Both the position numbers and the translations under genes were made by a program. 64,000 nt of DNA from Desulforhopalus sp. IMCC35007 (lineage in GTDB: Bacteria > Desulfobacterota > Desulfobulbia > Desulfobulbales > Desulfocapsaceae): assembly GCF_005116575.1 (NCBI RefSeq), contig NZ_SWCN01000009.1:62001-126000 (forward strand), written 5' to 3'. Within the stretch, counting starts at the first letter, position 1. Each line of letters opens with the position of its first letter. Of the stretch, positions 62,317 to 64,000 are shown one piece after another. A model generated the notes under the pieces. The model was not told the origin of the DNA. It saw only the letters and a program-made list of their open reading frames with translations, and made no database searches.

Positions 62317-63636
62317 CTATCGTCCAGCCATTGCGTATAATAATCTCCAATGAGCAAACAAGTACGGCTGTTTTCTCGCAATGCGGTCCAGCCAGTGTGT
62401 TGCTCGTCGTCGGTGATTCCGTAAACGCTTGTATTTTCTTGTCGCCCACATTACAAGGCGACGATCGAGACATCTTAGGGTCGGGTAGAGAGCTGATTTG
62501 TAATAGCGACCGTAATAGTTGATCCACCCTCGTATGGTCGAATTGAACATATAGGCCAGATCTTCTAAGTCTTTATCACTACGTAACGACCAGTTCCAGT
62601 CACGCGATTTCTGCCGGATGGCTTTTGCTGCTTTATTGCTGATTGCTGGTGTGAAGTTGATAAAATGTTTACCCCATCTGTTCTTCGAACGACGTGCACG
62701 AAAAGTATACCCCAGAAAATCGAAACTCACCTGCGGATACTCACCTTGCCGATCATCATCTTTGCAGTAGACGATCTTCGTCTTCTCAGGATGAAGCTCC
62801 AACCCCACCTCTTTCATACGAGCTTCAAGATCACTCTTCAATCGCTCAGCTTGAGCCAAAGTTGTACAATGACATACTGCATCGTCGGCATATCTTTCAA
62901 ATGGTACATCAGAATATTCCCGAGATAACCATTTGTCGAATGCATAGTGCAGGAAAAGGTTCGCAAGCAGAGGACTAACCACGCCACCCTGTGGGGTGCC
63001 TTTCTCTGGAAATACCAATGTCTCATCCAACATTTTCACAGGAGCCTTGAGCCACCGTTTGACATACAAGAGAATCCACATCTCTTTTGTATGTGCTCTT
63101 ACAGCCTTCATCATCAACTCATGATTAATATTGTCGAAAAATCTTTTGATATCAAGATCCAGAACCCAGTCCCTTTTCCAACAGCATTTCCGCGCTCTTC
63201 CCACTGCATCAAGTGCCGATTTTCCAGGGCGGTAGCCGTAGGAACACGGAAGGAAATGTTGTTCCAATTCCGGCTCCAGGCTTTGTTTAACCACCATCTG
63301 AGCAATTCGATCAGCTACAGTAGGAATTCCCAATGGCCTCATCCGCCCATCTCCTTTAGGTATCTCTACCCTCATGACTGGTGGCGGAAAGTAACTGCCT
63401 GATGACAAACGATTCCAGAGTTTATACAGATTATTAGTTAAATCCGAATCAAACAACTCTATCGTCTGGCCATCAACTCCGGCAGCACCTTTGTTGGCCT
63501 TGACCCGTTTATATGCCTCCCAAACCTGCAGTTTGGAAATACTAAACGGCTTTGCCTGTTTCAATCCAATCCTCCCGTTTCCGGTTGTTTTCTCTAATCC
63601 AAGCTGGACAATGCTTCCCCTTCGCTCCAGTTCCAT
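62317..63636 (-). CDS. ltrA: Group II intron A reverse transcriptase/maturase
   Basis: 439 residues from the ATG at 63636 (AAGG 8 nt upstream; the frame opens to 63735). RT blocks are complete: GVDGQTIELF, RPLGIPTVADRIAQ, CSYGYRPGKSALDA, DLDIKRFFDNI, GTPQGGVVSPLLANLFLH and the catalytic YADD (249-252). The maturase X domain (FNSTIRGWINYYGRYYKS) ends the protein; there is no HNH endonuclease domain. It splices its own intron and drives retromobility. All motifs are intact, so it may be active. Confidence 0.93.
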   Translation of the reverse strand: MELERRGSIVQLGLEKTTGNGRIGLKQAKPFSISKLQVWEAYKRVKANKGAAGVDGQTIELFDSDLTNNLYKLWNRLSSGSYFPPPVMRVEIPKGDGRMRPLGIPTVADRIAQMVVKQSLEPELEQHFLPCSYGYRPGKSALDAVGRARKCCWKRDWVLDLDIKRFFDNINHELMMKAVRAHTKEMWILLYVKRWLKAPVKMLDETLVFPEKGTPQGGVVSPLLANLFLHYAFDKWLSREYSDVPFERYADDAVCHCTTLAQAERLKSDLEARMKEVGLELHPEKTKIVYCKDDDRQGEYPQVSFDFLGYTFRARRSKNRWGKHFINFTPAISNKAAKAIRQKSRDWNWSLRSDKDLEDLAYMFNSTIRGWINYYGRYYKSALYPTLRCLDRRLVMWATRKYKRLRNHRRRATHWLDRIARKQPYLFAHWRLLYAMAGR

Positions 63637-64000
63637 TACAGAACCTTCATCACTACTACGGGTCGCTCCGCCCCTGTGCTCTGCATCGGTACTCTCACAC
63701 TTATGGGGCTTCCACTTGTGTTTCTCCCTTAACATCAGAGCGACAGGTTCCCACGTTCCGCATAAAAGCCTGTATCACGTTCACGCCATCTTCATGCCGG
63801 AGGCCAGCTGGCCAGTAAACAGGTTGCCGCCAGACTTATCCCAAGATAACGACTACCCCTTGGTTTTGACACTCGTCCCTACGCTTTCGACACTTCAGCA
63901 ACGGTTCATTTGCATTCGTCTCCGTGATACCTATCTGACAAGATCAAGCCCTGCCTTTTCCGTAACGCTCACCACCCCGGCTCTTTACCGACGCAGCTTA
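63637..64000 (-). ncRNA. 5' structured RNA of intron A (domains I-IV part)
   Basis: No protein gene is supported here. Position upstream of the RT gene and GC-rich short inverted segments (for example CTGGCCAGCTGGCC around 63805) fit group II intron RNA. The 5' splice site, normally GTGYG, was not found and is probably beyond 64000. Confidence 0.6.

Larger units (their letters stand above)
61571..64000 (-). mobile_element. Group II intron B, host of a nested intron (5' end outside window)
   Basis: Only the 3' part is seen. From the nested junction at 62242 it runs through the C-terminal part of its reverse transcriptase gene, then domain V (61650-61620, GAGCCGTATACG ... GTACGGTTC) and domain VI, to an end at 61571 (CCCTACTCGAT). 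Downstream exon is the nrdR upstream region. Its domain V is 31 nt long, three shorter than the usual 34. Intron A interrupts it from 62243 onward, so its 5' end lies beyond 64000. Confidence 0.75.
62243..64000 (-). mobile_element. Group II intron A, nested inside intron B (5' end outside window)
   Basis: The 3' end is GGGCTACTCGAC at 62243, preceded by domain VI and a canonical 34-nt domain V (62316-62283). The RT/maturase gene lies in domain IV. The sequence from 63736 to 64000 has no protein gene and fits the structured RNA of domains I-III. The intron stops precisely between the YADD codons and LILC codons of intron B's reverse transcriptase. Confidence 0.82.

Noticed and set aside
62243-62381. 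Upstream part of the open frame for the intron B reverse transcriptase fragment
   Set aside because: This stretch is the domain V/VI end of intron A and is open by chance; the true exon begins at 62242.

Overview
The window reads as chromosome of a Gram-negative anaerobe, most likely a deltaproteobacterial sulfate or sulfur metaboliser of the Desulfobulbales (Desulfotalea/Desulforhopalus type). This is an inference. It rests on a class I hybrid cluster protein with its ferredoxin partner, a flavodiiron protein, a PxxKW cysteine-rich protein, several small ferredoxins, an MglA/roadblock pair, PPK2, a doubled FeoA, and moderate AT content. No 16S or tRNA gene is present to fix the taxonomy. About 60 protein genes are supported, with no prophage, CRISPR array or insertion sequence. 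The only mobile DNA is a pair of nested group II introns at the right edge.

Layout: 61-3644 ferrous iron uptake (feoA, Cys-rich feoA2, small FeoB-associated protein, feoB). 3753-14450 is a long minus-strand run: gamma-glutamyltransferase, M20 amidohydrolase, DUF4177 protein, a 21-repeat MORN protein, AvtA-type aminotransferase, nucleoside-recognition membrane protein, small Cys protein, MFS transporter, SixA phosphatase, argJ. 14733-18032 (plus): cardiolipin synthase, phosphodiesterase, PPK2. 18145-24623 (minus): secA, a short membrane protein, argS, alr, membrane protein, dicluster ferredoxin. 24968-31805: a small CxC/CxxC protein, then cbiA, DUF374 acyltransferase, uvrB and a PAS histidine kinase on the minus strand.

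32013-41494 is a redox and stress island: ferredoxin, flavodiiron protein, an unknown protein, a rhodanese-ferritin fusion, a rhodanese-metallo-beta-lactamase persulfide-dioxygenase-like protein, a methyltransferase, hcp and a ferredoxin gene (frdX-like), then YkgJ and a CBS protein. hcp and the frdX-like gene carry near-identical FNR/HcpR-type boxes placed about 29 bp before a -10 element, so they look co-regulated. 41747-42851 pairs a glutaredoxin-like protein with a CaCA-type exchanger.

42992-48051 is branched-chain amino acid synthesis. leuA faces ilvB across a 468-bp gap. The leuA side encodes a complete transcription attenuator: promoter, 26-residue leader peptide with six consecutive Leu codons, competing hairpins and a T-tailed terminator. 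ilvB has its own near-consensus promoter and is followed by ilvN and psd. 48228-50649 holds rsmD, coaD and a two-gene Rieske/cytochrome b unit. 50737-54667 (minus) is a roadblock protein, an MglA-type GTPase and a 942-residue acidic protein with a triplicated helical module, a possible polarity or signalling unit. 55085-61473 carries tatD, a PLP-binding protein, the PxxKW protein, a PilC-type protein, an IHF/HU protein, an orphan ParB-like protein, ribD and nrdR.

61571-64000 (minus) is a twintron. A group II intron with an intact reverse transcriptase/maturase sits inside the reverse transcriptase gene of a second group II intron, at the point encoding the YADD active site. The 5' ends of both introns lie beyond the window.
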